From Bacteroidetes bacterium ADurb.Bin012 (GTDB taxonomy: Bacteria; Bacteroidota; Bacteroidia; Bacteroidales; TTA-H9), in assembly GCA_002071415.1 (NCBI GenBank), contig MWFC01000010.1, positions 1-53,894 of the forward strand: a stretch of 53,894 nt of DNA. The letters run 5' to 3'. Below the pieces are notes generated by a model. It ran no database searches. It saw only the letters and a program-made list of their open reading frames with translations, and had not been told where the DNA came from. Position numbers and translations under genes: made by a program. Shown here one piece after another: positions 27,114-35,828 of the stretch (position 1 is its first letter; each line of letters starts with the position of its first letter).

Positions 27114-28658
27114 ATGACATTAAGCCAAAAGATTGCCGACCTCAAGCAAAGGATAAGGGTAGCATCGGAGGGAGGCGGCCCCAAGGCTATAGAAAGTCAG
27201 AAAGCGAAGGGTAAATTGACTGCACGGGAGCGAATATTAGCTCTAATAGATCCAAAGTCATTTCACGAATATGATCTTTTTGTAGCCAATGCCGGGAAAG
27301 ATTTTGACATGGACAAGAAATTTCTTCCCGGCGATGGAGTAGTAACAGGGACGGGTACCATTAATGGTTTCCCTATTTGTATTTTTGCTCAGGACTTTAC
27401 GGTAGCTGGGGGGTCGTTAGGGTATGCCCATGCGAAGAAAATAACTAAAATCATGGATCACGCCATGAAGTTAAAAGTCCCCTTGATTGGCATCAACGAT
27501 TCGGGAGGAGCGCGCATTCAGGAAGGTGTGAATGCACTAGCCGGCTATGGCGATATTTTCTATCGCAATACCATGGCATCGGGGGTTATTCCACAAATCT
27601 CGGTTATATTGGGTCCTTGCGCTGGAGGCGCAGTATATTCGCCTGCCCTCACCGATTTTGTATTTGTTGTAGACAAAATCTCTCAAATGTTCATCACTGG
27701 GCCCGAGGTAATTAAAACTGTTTTAGGAGAAGAAATCTCAAAGGAAGATCTTGGAGGGGCTAAAGTGCAGGCTCAAATCACTGGCAATGCTCATTTCTAT
27801 GCTAAAAGCGAAGAAGAATGCTTTGCCCAAATCAAGGAACTGATGAGCTATATCCCATGGAACAATGAAAGCAAGGCTAAGCCTTTCGCCAGGAAACCAC
27901 CCAAGCGAACTTATAAAATCGATGACATTATTCCTGCCGATACAACCGAACCATATGATGTAAAAGACGTTATCAGATCCATTGTGGATGATTCGGAATT
28001 TCTCGAGGTGCACGAGTTGTTTGCCCCCAATATTGTAGTCTGCTTTGCCAGAATAGCGGGCCAAAGCGTGGGCATTGTAGCGAACCAGCCGATGGTTCTG
28101 GCGGGTGTACTCGATGTAGATAGTAGCGACAAAGCCGCACGATTTATCCGTTTTTGCGATGCATTCAATATTCCTTTGGTTTCACTGGTCGATCTTCCGG
28201 GTTATCTGCCTGGAATAGATCAGGAACATGCCGGTGTGATCAGGCATGGAGCCAAAGTGCTGTATGCTTATTCTGAAGCCACGGTTCCCAAGATTACCAT
28301 AATCCTCCGCAAGGCTTATGGCGGAGGATATATTGCCATGTGTTCTCACCATTTGAAGGCAGACTTTGTTTTAGCATGGCCTACCGCAGAAATTGCCGTT
28401 ATGGGTCCTGAAGGAGCGGCTAACATCATCTTCCGTAAAGAAATCATGGAAGCTGAAAATCCCGAGGAAATGCGCAAACAAAAAATCGAAGAATACAAGG
28501 CAAAATTTGCCAATCCATACGTAGCCGCAGCTTATGGCTATGTGGATGCCGTAATCGAACCTAGCGAAACTCGCCATTTCCTAACTCATGCACTCGAAAT
28601 ATCTGTCTCAAAATCAGAAACCCTACCACGCAAAAAGCACGGAATCCCTCCCTTTTAA
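27114..28658 (+). CDS. mmdA: Acyl-CoA carboxyltransferase subunit (methylmalonyl-CoA decarboxylase alpha / propionyl-CoA carboxylase beta)
   Basis: 514 residues from the ATG at 27114; the frame can be opened by a TTG at 27099, but the stretch GAAGGA then serves as ribosome binding site. Carboxyltransferase signatures: GKLTARERILALIDP, FAQDFTVAGGSLGYAHAKKI, GINDSGGARIQEGVNALAGYGDIFYRN, GPCAGGAVYSPALTDF, LVDLPGYLPGIDQEHAGVIRHGAKVLYAYSEATVPKITIILRKAYGGGYIAM and MGPEGAANIIF. In Bacteroidales this subunit, with a biotin carrier and membrane subunits, interconverts methylmalonyl-CoA and propionyl-CoA in propionate formation and can pump sodium. The biotin carrier gene follows after 31 bases. No membrane (MmdB) or biotin carboxylase gene is here, so decarboxylase and carboxylase roles cannot be told apart. 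Confidence 0.9.
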   Translation: MTLSQKIADLKQRIRVASEGGGPKAIESQKAKGKLTARERILALIDPKSFHEYDLFVANAGKDFDMDKKFLPGDGVVTGTGTINGFPICIFAQDFTVAGGSLGYAHAKKITKIMDHAMKLKVPLIGINDSGGARIQEGVNALAGYGDIFYRNTMASGVIPQISVILGPCAGGAVYSPALTDFVFVVDKISQMFITGPEVIKTVLGEEISKEDLGGAKVQAQITGNAHFYAKSEEECFAQIKELMSYIPWNNESKAKPFARKPPKRTYKIDDIIPADTTEPYDVKDVIRSIVDDSEFLEVHELFAPNIVVCFARIAGQSVGIVANQPMVLAGVLDVDSSDKAARFIRFCDAFNIPLVSLVDLPGYLPGIDQEHAGVIRHGAKVLYAYSEATVPKITIILRKAYGGGYIAMCSHHLKADFVLAWPTAEIAVMGPEGAANIIFRKEIMEAENPEEMRKQKIEEYKAKFANPYVAAAYGYVDAVIEPSETRHFLTHALEISVSKSETLPRKKHGIPPF

Positions 28659-28689
28659 TTAATTATTGGTTGAATTAAAACAATAGCCC

Positions 28690-29067
28690 ATGAACGAAGA
28701 AAATTTACCCATTCCATCAGAAGAATTACCTCCCATAGAAATGGTAAAAGTCAATGTTGACGGATCGACCTTTCTTACCACCTTAAGTCCTAAGTTTAAA
28801 CTTAGTAAACCTTACAAGATAAATGAGCCGGATAAGATTACGGCCTTCATTCCCGGTATAATCATCAATGTGCTAGTAAAAAAGAATCAAGTCGTACGGA
28901 AAGGAGATAAATTATTGATTCTTATGGCCATGAAAATGAATAATCATATCCGTGCCCCCTTCGATGCCATAGTGAAAAAAATTTACGTCAAAAAAGGCGA
29001 TCAGGTAAAAAAAGACCAACTTCTCGTTGAACTTCAGCCCATCCTTGAATTGAATTCTATTAATTAA
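28690..29067 (+). CDS. Biotin carboxyl carrier protein of the acyl-CoA (de)carboxylase
   Basis: 125 residues. The C-terminal biotinyl domain (about 50-122) has AFIPGIIINVLVKKNQVVRKGDKLLILMAMKMNNHIRAPFDA-type features; the biotinylated Lys is K82 in AMKM. The N-terminal 45 residues (MNEENLPIPSEELPPIEMVKVNVDGSTF) form a short linker without the long Ala/Pro stretch seen in many carriers. It swings carboxybiotin between the subunits of the complex. Co-transcribed with the carboxyltransferase gene. Confidence 0.92.
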   Translation: MNEENLPIPSEELPPIEMVKVNVDGSTFLTTLSPKFKLSKPYKINEPDKITAFIPGIIINVLVKKNQVVRKGDKLLILMAMKMNNHIRAPFDAIVKKIYVKKGDQVKKDQLLVELQPILELNSIN

Positions 29068-29156
29068 CTGCTTAACCTCCCCATCGCCCATTTTCCAAAT
29101 GAACTTCATGCGAACCCCCGGAAATTTAGTTTTTTCGAGGATTTTTTTTTTGCAGG

Positions 29157-29756
29157 CTACATAATGAGGTTTGTGTCGTTGATAAAATCAAGGATTTCGT
29201 CGCGACCAACCTTAGTTTTCCCCGAGGTAATGAAATACTTGGGAAATTCATCCCAGAAAGGTGACAAAGTTTCTAAAAATGCATCGATTTGCTGCTGTAA
29301 AACCATTTGTCCCAATTTTTCGGTTTTTGTAAATACAAGGCAAAAAGGCAATTGATATTCACCGAAAATATTGATAAAATCAATATCTATAGGCTGGGGT
29401 GAAATTCGAGCATCGATAAGAATGAATGTATTGAGCAGATTTTTTCGAGATTGGAGATAGGATGATATCATGTTGCTGAGTGCTTTCCTTTCTATTTTCG
29501 ATAATCGAGCATAACCGTAGCCAGGTAAATCGGCGAGATACCATGAACGATTCACCAGATAATGATTGATAGTGCGAGTTTTGCCCGGGGTTGAAGAAGT
29601 TTTGGCCAAACCTCTGCACTGGAGCAACATATTGATAAGGGTAGATTTGCCTACATTCGATCTTCCGGTAAAGGCATATTCAGGCAGGGTTGGGGGAGGG
29701 AATTGCGAAGGGGTGACGCTGCTTTTCAAAAAAACGGCTTCCAACTTATTCTTCAC
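29157..29756 (-). CDS. engB: Ribosome-biogenesis GTPase EngB (YsxC/YihA)
   Basis: 199 residues. G1 loop GRSNVGKST at residues 31-39, G2 region SSTPGKTRTINHYLVN, G3 DLPGYGYA followed by ARLSK, and G4 region VFTKTEKLG. G4 is TKTE where most members have TKAD or NKxD; Asp to Glu at the guanine-recognition position is unusual but occurs in a conserved frame. The family is needed for assembly of the large ribosomal subunit. Its start overlaps the end of glsB by 11 bases, so it is the last gene of a three-gene unit. Confidence 0.95.
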   Translation of the reverse strand: MKNKLEAVFLKSSVTPSQFPPPTLPEYAFTGRSNVGKSTLINMLLQCRGLAKTSSTPGKTRTINHYLVNRSWYLADLPGYGYARLSKIERKALSNMISSYLQSRKNLLNTFILIDARISPQPIDIDFINIFGEYQLPFCLVFTKTEKLGQMVLQQQIDAFLETLSPFWDEFPKYFITSGKTKVGRDEILDFINDTNLIM

Positions 29757-30729
29757 GACGGCGCGAAATATGAAGTTTAAATTTGGGAAGCTGAAATTTA
29801 GGAATATAAGTTGCTAAATGACGCCTCTTCTTTTTTTCGTACACATCTTGAATGGTAATGAGGATACCTCCTTCGTCAACTTCACCAAACTTATGGTTGA
29901 TAGCTGTACCAAAATAGCGCATGGTTGGGCTGAGATTCATATAGGCATTGACCAGAGGGGGTATATTTTCGTTGAATTTACGGATGGCCTGATTCAGCAA
30001 ACGATAGTTATCTTCATAAGTAGAACCGTTGAAAAGTGAGTCGATATCCACATCTTCGGGCTTCACTTCCAAGGAAGAGTGCGGCCATACCAGATGGTCG
30101 GGATCAGGGAAGAACTTTTGAAGAAAATGCAATAGAATATCTCTTGCTCGAGGGTTATAATTTCTATACATCGTCATCTTACCAAAGAAATACTTTATGC
30201 TAGGATGTTCGATTACCAGTGCGCCCAAACCATCCCAAAGATTATCTAAAGAAAACATGCCTTTTCTTACATTGAAAGTTGCCTGATAGGAAGGCTGAAT
30301 GAACGAGCGCCCAAGTTCAATGGTAACCGGCACAAATTCATCGATAAACCGGTTCGAGAACTCGAACAGACGAGCTGTAGGGGAATCGAGTTGCCCAGAA
30401 GGAAGCCGCGGAAGATTCTTCATTTGAATATACCTATAACCTCCGATAATTTCTTCATCATAAGGATCCCAAACAATCAGCTGCTTGAAAGGAACCCCCG
30501 CAGTGTCATAAACGTCGATATCAAGTTCATTTCCAGTACCGCCACCCGCATCACGAAAGGAAAGTTCGCGCAATCTCCCAATCTCACGTATGATATTGGG
30601 AGAGTCATGATAAGTCACTATAAATATCTGACGTTTCCCATAATTGGTATTCCTCAGGAATTTCGATTCTGTAAGTTCCCGTTCAATTAGTCTCTTATCA
30701 ACAGGCGGTATAATAGGCTTCATTTCCAT
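29746..30729 (-). CDS. glsB: GlsB-like N-acyltransferase of glycine lipid synthesis
   Basis: 327 residues, an OlsB/Acetyltransf_5-type GNAT fold. Seen: IFIVTYHDSPNIIREIGRLRELSFRDAGGGTG, VYDTAGVPFKQLIVWDPYDEEIIGGYRYI, FSNRFIDEFVPVTIELGRSFIQPSY, and MTMYRNYNPRARDILLHFLQKFFPD. In Bacteroides thetaiotaomicron GlsB attaches a 3-hydroxy fatty acid to glycine, and GlsA, an O-acyltransferase, adds the second acyl chain. Both are here in one unit, glsA first, with a 71-base gap. The products are the glycine (serine-glycine) lipids typical of the phylum. Membrane-associated cytoplasmic enzyme. Confidence 0.85.
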   Translation of the reverse strand: MEMKPIIPPVDKRLIERELTESKFLRNTNYGKRQIFIVTYHDSPNIIREIGRLRELSFRDAGGGTGNELDIDVYDTAGVPFKQLIVWDPYDEEIIGGYRYIQMKNLPRLPSGQLDSPTARLFEFSNRFIDEFVPVTIELGRSFIQPSYQATFNVRKGMFSLDNLWDGLGALVIEHPSIKYFFGKMTMYRNYNPRARDILLHFLQKFFPDPDHLVWPHSSLEVKPEDVDIDSLFNGSTYEDNYRLLNQAIRKFNENIPPLVNAYMNLSPTMRYFGTAINHKFGEVDEGGILITIQDVYEKKKRRHLATYIPKFQLPKFKLHISRRREE

Positions 30730-30800
30730 ATTTTCAGATTGTAAGATAAATCGGTTTGTCTTTCGAAATCATCTCAGAAAAAAATCAAATGAAAGAACGA

Positions 30801-31676
30801 TCATATTGGCTGAAAAGGATTAAGATCACCCTTGCCTAACCGATAGATATAAGCCCTGATAAGATTTGCCCATTCATAATCGGAAAAACGCCGGTCCAAT
30901 TGGGTATAGGGAATAACCGGGCCAAAACGCATCAACAGCGATTTGCCCTTTTGTTTAAACATTTCATCCACCAACAGAATCATCTCAAAGTTAAAGTGAA
31001 TATGTAAGGATTTCCGAAGATTGGCAAGCCGGTAAAAAAAAGCCGAATTTCTACCCGTAATATGCACAGGAACAATATCTCGTTGATGAAGCCTTGCTTT
31101 AGTCACAAAGGTTTTTTTCCATTCGAGGTCGAGAATCTCTCCGTGCTGGCTACGCGAACACAAACCCGCAGGAAAATAGAGTATTGTTTTATCACTGGCA
31201 AAAGTATCATCCAGCAGCTTGATCAACTCAGGATTGCGTCCATGCTTGTTGATTGGGATAAATAAATTGCGAATGTTGGGTAAATACAGTAAAAAATCAT
31301 TCACGGGGAAAACTACTTCGGGAAAATAACGTCCCACAACCATCATGAAAGCCATACCATCCATACCTCCAAGAGGATGATTAGCAACAAAAATATAACG
31401 GCCTTTAGGATCCCAACCCATTGCACCATCCGAATCCACACGTAAACCAAATTCATTCAAAACCGACTCGATGAATTCGAGCCCCTCTTGATCCTCATAT
31501 TTGGTCAAAATATAATTGAGTCCGTCTTGATGAATGATTTTCTCGAGCCAATGAACGACAAATCGTGGTAACATACGATAAACTCTCGCACTTTTTTGCC
31601 GGATCACTTCATCGAGATCAACGATTTTTTTGGGTTGTATAGCGTTAAGGGATATGTCCTCCGCCTGATTTTCCAT
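30801..31676 (-). CDS. glsA: GlsA-like O-acyltransferase of glycine lipid synthesis (PlsC family)
   Basis: 291 residues. PlsC/LPLAT signature: FVANHPLGGMDGMAFM, where the usual HX4D reads H-PLGGM-D with five residues between; later motif FPVNDFLLYLPNIRNLFIPINKHGRN, and YFPAGLCSRSQHGEILDLEWKKTFVTKA in place of the FPEGTRS block. The HX5D spacing is the form seen in the OlsA/GlsA-related hemolysin-like acyltransferases. It probably O-acylates the N-acyl glycine made by GlsB. First gene of the glsA-glsB-engB unit, divergent from mraZ. Confidence 0.85.
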   Translation of the reverse strand: MENQAEDISLNAIQPKKIVDLDEVIRQKSARVYRMLPRFVVHWLEKIIHQDGLNYILTKYEDQEGLEFIESVLNEFGLRVDSDGAMGWDPKGRYIFVANHPLGGMDGMAFMMVVGRYFPEVVFPVNDFLLYLPNIRNLFIPINKHGRNPELIKLLDDTFASDKTILYFPAGLCSRSQHGEILDLEWKKTFVTKARLHQRDIVPVHITGRNSAFFYRLANLRKSLHIHFNFEMILLVDEMFKQKGKSLLMRFGPVIPYTQLDRRFSDYEWANLIRAYIYRLGKGDLNPFQPI

Positions 31677-31699
31677 TTTTATCCAAGACTTTTCTCATG

Positions 31700-31707
31700 C
31701 AAAGATA
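31700..31707 (-). promoter_or_regulatory. Promoter element of the glsA-glsB-engB unit
   Basis: Minus strand TATCTTTG (complement of 31700-31707) matches TAnnTTTG, 24 bases before the glsA start. A TTTG is found only 13 bases upstream, so the -33 element is not in the normal place. Confidence 0.4.
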
Positions 31708-31867
31708 AAAAAATCACTATCAAAGCTGATTTAAAGAAGTATCTGATTTTGTTTTCCATCTGCACAAAAATATCTCTATACAAGGGTTTCAGCTTGATTT
31801 TAATTCATGGGATTTCCCAAAAAAATAAGCCTTTAAAAAAAGTTATTAACAATTGTGGAAAAATTTT

Positions 31868-31930
31868 GTGTGAAATTTTGTATTTTTGTGTAATATTGTG
31901 GGAAATTATTGTATTTTTGTAGTAAGATTT
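31868..31930 (+). promoter_or_regulatory. Tandemly duplicated promoter/MraZ-box region of the dcw cluster
   Basis: Two near-identical units of about 31 bases stand in tandem: one starts GTGTGAAATT at 31868, the other GTGGGAAATT at 31898. Each holds TATTTTTG (31881-31888 and 31912-31919), a match to TAnnTTTG. A third GTGG (31855-31858) precedes them. MraZ binds clustered GTGGG-type repeats in front of its own gene, so this is a likely autoregulatory site. No TTTG stands at the correct -33 distance for either -7 element. Confidence 0.5.
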
Positions 31931-31937
31931 GCTGAAG

Positions 31938-32396
31938 ATGATAACCTTTATTGGCACACACGAATGTAAACTCGATGGCAAGGGGCGCATACAGCTTCCC
32001 ATAAGTTTGCGCAAGCAGCTTCCCGGCGATGGCATCCAGGAATTTGTCATCCGTCGCAGTATTTTCAGCAAATGTCTGGAATTATATCCAAAGTCGGAAT
32101 GGGATCATGAGCTCGAAAAAATCAACAAATTAAGTAGATATGAGCCTGAGAATGCTGATTTTATACGTCGGTTCATGGCGGGGAGCAAATCTATAGAATT
32201 GGACTCCTCGGGTCGAATTTTGATTGCAAAAGACTTACTCAACTACGCCGAAATCAACAAGGATGTAGTCATCGCCTCGCAATTGAATATTCTTGAGATC
32301 TGGGACAAAGAAAAATATGAACAAACCGTAAACGATCCGAATATTGATTTTGCGACTTTAGCCCAGGAAGTTATGAAAAACATCGATAAGGAATGA
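31938..32396 (+). CDS. mraZ: Transcriptional regulator MraZ
   Basis: 152 residues from the ATG at 31938; a TTG nine bases earlier is not needed. Two SpoVT/AbrB-like half domains: ITFIGTHECKLDGKGRIQLPISLRKQL at the N-terminus, and RRFMAGSKSIELDSSGRILIAKDLLNYAEI in the second half, each with the DxxGR motif (DGKGR, DSSGR). MraZ forms rings that bind the direct repeats before its own gene and tune the dcw cluster. First gene of the cluster. Confidence 0.96.
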   Translation: MITFIGTHECKLDGKGRIQLPISLRKQLPGDGIQEFVIRRSIFSKCLELYPKSEWDHELEKINKLSRYEPENADFIRRFMAGSKSIELDSSGRILIAKDLLNYAEINKDVVIASQLNILEIWDKEKYEQTVNDPNIDFATLAQEVMKNIDKE

Positions 32397-32414
32397 CAAA
32401 ATAATTAAGATCAT

Positions 32415-33311
32415 ATGAGCTATCATCTTCCTGTACTTCTTGCTGAAAGCATTGCTGCCTTGGAGGTGGGGAAAGGAGGTGTGTTTGTTGATGCAACTTT
32501 TGGGGGAGGCGGCCACACAGCTGAAATTTTGCGGCAAATGCCGTCAGGCCGCGTCATAGCTTTCGATCAGGATAGCGATGTTATTGCTAATCTACCCAAA
32601 GATGAACGTTTGGTTTTTATAAATGATAACTTTCGTTATTTGAAGAATTTCTTGAGATTTTACGAGGCTATTCCTGTAGATGGGATTTTGGCCGATTTAG
32701 GGGTTTCATCATATCAGATCGACCGAGCGGCAAAGGGTTTTTCGACCCGATGGGATGGACCCCTCGATATGCGCATGGATAAAAGAAAAAGCCTCACAGC
32801 CGCCCAGATCATCAATAAATATTCAGAAACCGAACTCTTCAGGTTGTTTAAGCAATATGGCGAATTGGCGCAAGCTCGTCGCATTGCTTCAATCATCTGT
32901 AACGAACGCACCAGAATGTCTCTGGAAACCACCACTCAGTTGTGTGAATTAATAAAACCTCTTGCCCCAAAAGGAGCCGAAAACAAATTCATGGCCCAGG
33001 TATTTCAGGCTCTGCGCATAGAAGTAAACGATGAATTAGAAGTACTCAAAGAATTTCTTCTTCAATCTATCGATGTATTATGCCCAGGTGGTCGCATCGC
33101 CATCATTTCCTATCATTCGCTCGAAGACCGTTTGGTAAAAAACTTCTTTAAGAGCGGGAATTTCGAGGGTGAAGTTCATAAAGACTTTTTTGGAAATGTT
33201 GTTTGTCCGTTAAGGCCTGTAAACAAAAAACCCATCGAACCTTCGCCCACCGAAATCGTCGACAATCCGAGAGCCAGAAGTGCTAAACTTAGAATTGCTG
33301 AACGATTATGA
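32415..33311 (+). CDS. rsmH: 16S rRNA m4C1402 methyltransferase RsmH (MraW)
   Basis: 298 residues. SAM-binding motif FVDATFGGGGHTAEIL, FDQDSDVI, then DGILADLGVSSYQID and GFSTRWDGPLDMRMD, PKGAENKFMAQVFQALRIEVNDEL, and GGRIAIISYHSLEDRLVKNFF, all in the conserved order. Methylates N4 of C1402 in 16S rRNA at the ribosomal P site. Its stop overlaps the ftsL start by four bases (ATGA). Confidence 0.98.
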   Translation: MSYHLPVLLAESIAALEVGKGGVFVDATFGGGGHTAEILRQMPSGRVIAFDQDSDVIANLPKDERLVFINDNFRYLKNFLRFYEAIPVDGILADLGVSSYQIDRAAKGFSTRWDGPLDMRMDKRKSLTAAQIINKYSETELFRLFKQYGELAQARRIASIICNERTRMSLETTTQLCELIKPLAPKGAENKFMAQVFQALRIEVNDELEVLKEFLLQSIDVLCPGGRIAIISYHSLEDRLVKNFFKSGNFEGEVHKDFFGNVVCPLRPVNKKPIEPSPTEIVDNPRARSAKLRIAERL

Positions 33312-33688
33312 AGAAAACCAATTCACATATCAAATCGAAGAAAAAGCACAGGAATAGTGTAAAAAGCTGGATTTCGGGAGCTATAGTCATCAATAAGGAA
33401 ATCCCCATCATTAAAGTGGTTGGCTTTTTAGCATTCATTGGATTGATCTATATCGCTTCCAACTATCATGCGATGGAATCACTTAGAAGAATCAATCAGC
33501 TTAAGACGGATATCAAAGAACTAAGGTACGAATATATCAATGCAAAGTCGCAATTTACCGATTCGACCAAGCAGTCGAGAATGATCTATCGCGCTTCGGC
33601 ACTCGGTCTACGACCCTCCCAAGATCCTCCTATAAGAATAGCAGTATGTGATGAAGATTTTAAAGAGTTGAAAAAACTTAAACAATAG
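33308..33688 (+). CDS. ftsL: Cell division protein FtsL
   Basis: 126 residues. A basic cytoplasmic N-terminus of about 35 residues, one membrane helix (IIKVVGFLAFIGLIYIASNY, about 36-56), then a periplasmic coiled coil (MESLRRINQLKTDIKELRYEYINAKSQF) ending in LGLRPSQDPP. Sequence identity within the family is low; the call rests on this layout and on position between rsmH and ftsI. FtsL works with FtsB/DivIC (here at 50072-50374) and FtsQ to activate FtsW-FtsI. Confidence 0.88.
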   Translation: MKKTNSHIKSKKKHRNSVKSWISGAIVINKEIPIIKVVGFLAFIGLIYIASNYHAMESLRRINQLKTDIKELRYEYINAKSQFTDSTKQSRMIYRASALGLRPSQDPPIRIAVCDEDFKELKKLKQ

Positions 33689-33694
33689 TCAGAT

Positions 33695-35827
33695 ATGGAA
33701 TCATTCAAGAAAAAAATAGTCTGGCGTCTATGGTTCATATATTGGCTAATGTTTCTCTTGGGTATGGTAATATTGGGTAAGGTCATCTATATTCAGGCAG
33801 TAAAGGGCAAGGAATATCGTGAAATGGTTAAACAATCTACCTTCAAGTTCGATGAAATTGAAGCCATTAGAGGAAATATTCTTGCTGCTGATGGGAGCCT
33901 GCTGGCGACTACTGTACCTATTTTCGATGTTCGTATGGATGTGGCTAATCCAAATATTTCGAAAGAATTTTTCAATAAGAAAGTTGATAGTCTGGCGTTG
34001 GGCCTATCGAAATTATTCCCCAATAAAAGCAGGAATGAATGGAAATCAGAGCTAAAAGAAGCCCGGAAACAAGGCAATCGATATTATTTGATCAAGCGCA
34101 ATGTAGATTATTCCACTCTAAAAAGAATCAAGACCCTGCCTATTTTATGTGAAGGCAAAAACAAGGGTGGTCTCATTTTGATACAGAAAAACATCAGAAA
34201 AATGCCTTATGGCATGCTTGCTCGTCGTACTATTGGCTACGAAAATAAACAAGAGGGAATTTTGGTTGGATTGGAAGGAGCTTACGATGAAGAACTAAAG
34301 GGAATCAATGGCAGTATGCTTATGCAAAAGATTTCGGGAGGGGAATGGATTCCTGTAATGGGTGCGCAACGTATAGAACCACGAAATGGCAAAGATATCG
34401 TAACTACCATCGACATCAAGCTTCAGGATGTTGCCGAACAAGCTCTGCTTGAGCAATTAACCGAAAATGATGCCTATCAAGGTTGCGTGGTGCTAATGGA
34501 AGTTGCAACCGGCGACATCAAAGTCATAGCGAACCTTCGAAAGATCAAGGATGGCAGTTATGACGAAACATACAATTATGCCATAGCAGAAAGCATCGAA
34601 CCCGGTTCTATCTTCAAGTTGCCTTCGCTGGTAGCGGTTATGGAATATGCAGGATACAATATCAAGGATTCAGTGTCGTATCAAGGAAGTATTAGTTGGT
34701 CGAGAAACGCTGTAATGAAAGATGACCATCCCTTGAACAGAACCTATATCACTCTTGAAGATGCATTCGCTCATTCATCCAATGTAGGAGTTTCGAAAAT
34801 CGTGTACAAGGCTTTTGGGAAAAAACCAAAACGCTTCAGCAATGCGCTTTATAATATGGGTTTAGGGAAGCCCCTTGGTATAGAAATCCCCGGCGAAGGT
34901 GAACCCTTCATCAGAAAAGCCGACGACCCGAATTGGTCGAAACTTTCGCTTCCCTATATGGCCATTGGTTATGAATTGAAGATTACTCCCTTGCAGATCC
35001 TTACCTTCTATAATGCCATAGCCAATAATGGTATTATGATGAAGCCACGTTTTGTAAAACAAATACAGGAATCAGGAATTACGGTAAAACAATATGAACC
35101 TCAAGTTTTGATAAAAGAAGTCTGTTCTCAAAAAACTGCCCTCAAGGCACGCGAAATGATGAAAGCAGTTACAGAAAAAGGAACAGCCAGAGGAGCTTTT
35201 AATGGTGCTCCTTACAAAGTTGCCGGAAAAACGGGAACCGCACAGATTGTAACCAGCAAAAAATACAACAAGGAAAATTACAATGCCTCTTTCGTAGGAT
35301 ATTTTCCGGCCGATAATCCAAAATATTCACTGATAGTGATTGTAAGCAATCCTTCAAAAGGAAAAATCTATGGAGGAGCCGTGGCTGCGCCGGTTTTCCG
35401 GGCCATTGCCGATCAAATCTATGCCACTCAATTAGGCGTTCAGGATGCATCTACGGCTTACACCTCGGAGTTTGTCACTAAAAATGATAGTATATCTCAG
35501 CAACACGTTTCGATGATAGGATGGCTGCCCGACCTGCTACAGGTAAATCGTTTACTGGGTTTCAACTGCGACACTTTAGAACTAACCAATGAATTTGGCT
35601 ATTGCGAGCGCCATAATCATCGTGTTTCAACTAAGATTTTATCTTTTTCAGATAAATCCATACCCAATTTGAAAGGGATGCCAGCAAAAGATGCTGTTTA
35701 TCTACTCGAATCTATGGGACTAAAAGTAATTCTCGAAGGCAAAGGCAAGGTTAATGCACAATCATTACCCGCAGGCACCCAAGTAAAGACAGGAAGTGTA
35801 ATCACCCTCACCTTATCACACTCTTAA
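33695..35827 (+). CDS. ftsI: Penicillin-binding protein 3/FtsI with C-terminal PASTA domain
   Basis: 710 residues. One membrane helix near residues 8-32, a PBP dimerisation domain (IRGNILAADGSLLATTVP), and the transpeptidase domain with SXXK at S305-K308 (EPGSIFK), SXN at S361-N363 (HSSNVG) and KTG at 512-514 (AGKTGTAQ). The last 65 residues form one PASTA domain (IPNLKGMPAKDAVYLLESMGLKVILEG), which may sense peptidoglycan or help place the protein. It is the septal D,D-transpeptidase that partners FtsW. Six bases follow ftsL and two bases precede murE, so it is part of the same transcript. Confidence 0.97.
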   Translation: MESFKKKIVWRLWFIYWLMFLLGMVILGKVIYIQAVKGKEYREMVKQSTFKFDEIEAIRGNILAADGSLLATTVPIFDVRMDVANPNISKEFFNKKVDSLALGLSKLFPNKSRNEWKSELKEARKQGNRYYLIKRNVDYSTLKRIKTLPILCEGKNKGGLILIQKNIRKMPYGMLARRTIGYENKQEGILVGLEGAYDEELKGINGSMLMQKISGGEWIPVMGAQRIEPRNGKDIVTTIDIKLQDVAEQALLEQLTENDAYQGCVVLMEVATGDIKVIANLRKIKDGSYDETYNYAIAESIEPGSIFKLPSLVAVMEYAGYNIKDSVSYQGSISWSRNAVMKDDHPLNRTYITLEDAFAHSSNVGVSKIVYKAFGKKPKRFSNALYNMGLGKPLGIEIPGEGEPFIRKADDPNWSKLSLPYMAIGYELKITPLQILTFYNAIANNGIMMKPRFVKQIQESGITVKQYEPQVLIKEVCSQKTALKAREMMKAVTEKGTARGAFNGAPYKVAGKTGTAQIVTSKKYNKENYNASFVGYFPADNPKYSLIVIVSNPSKGKIYGGAVAAPVFRAIADQIYATQLGVQDASTAYTSEFVTKNDSISQQHVSMIGWLPDLLQVNRLLGFNCDTLELTNEFGYCERHNHRVSTKILSFSDKSIPNLKGMPAKDAVYLLESMGLKVILEGKGKVNAQSLPAGTQVKTGSVITLTLSHS

Positions 35828-35828
35828 G

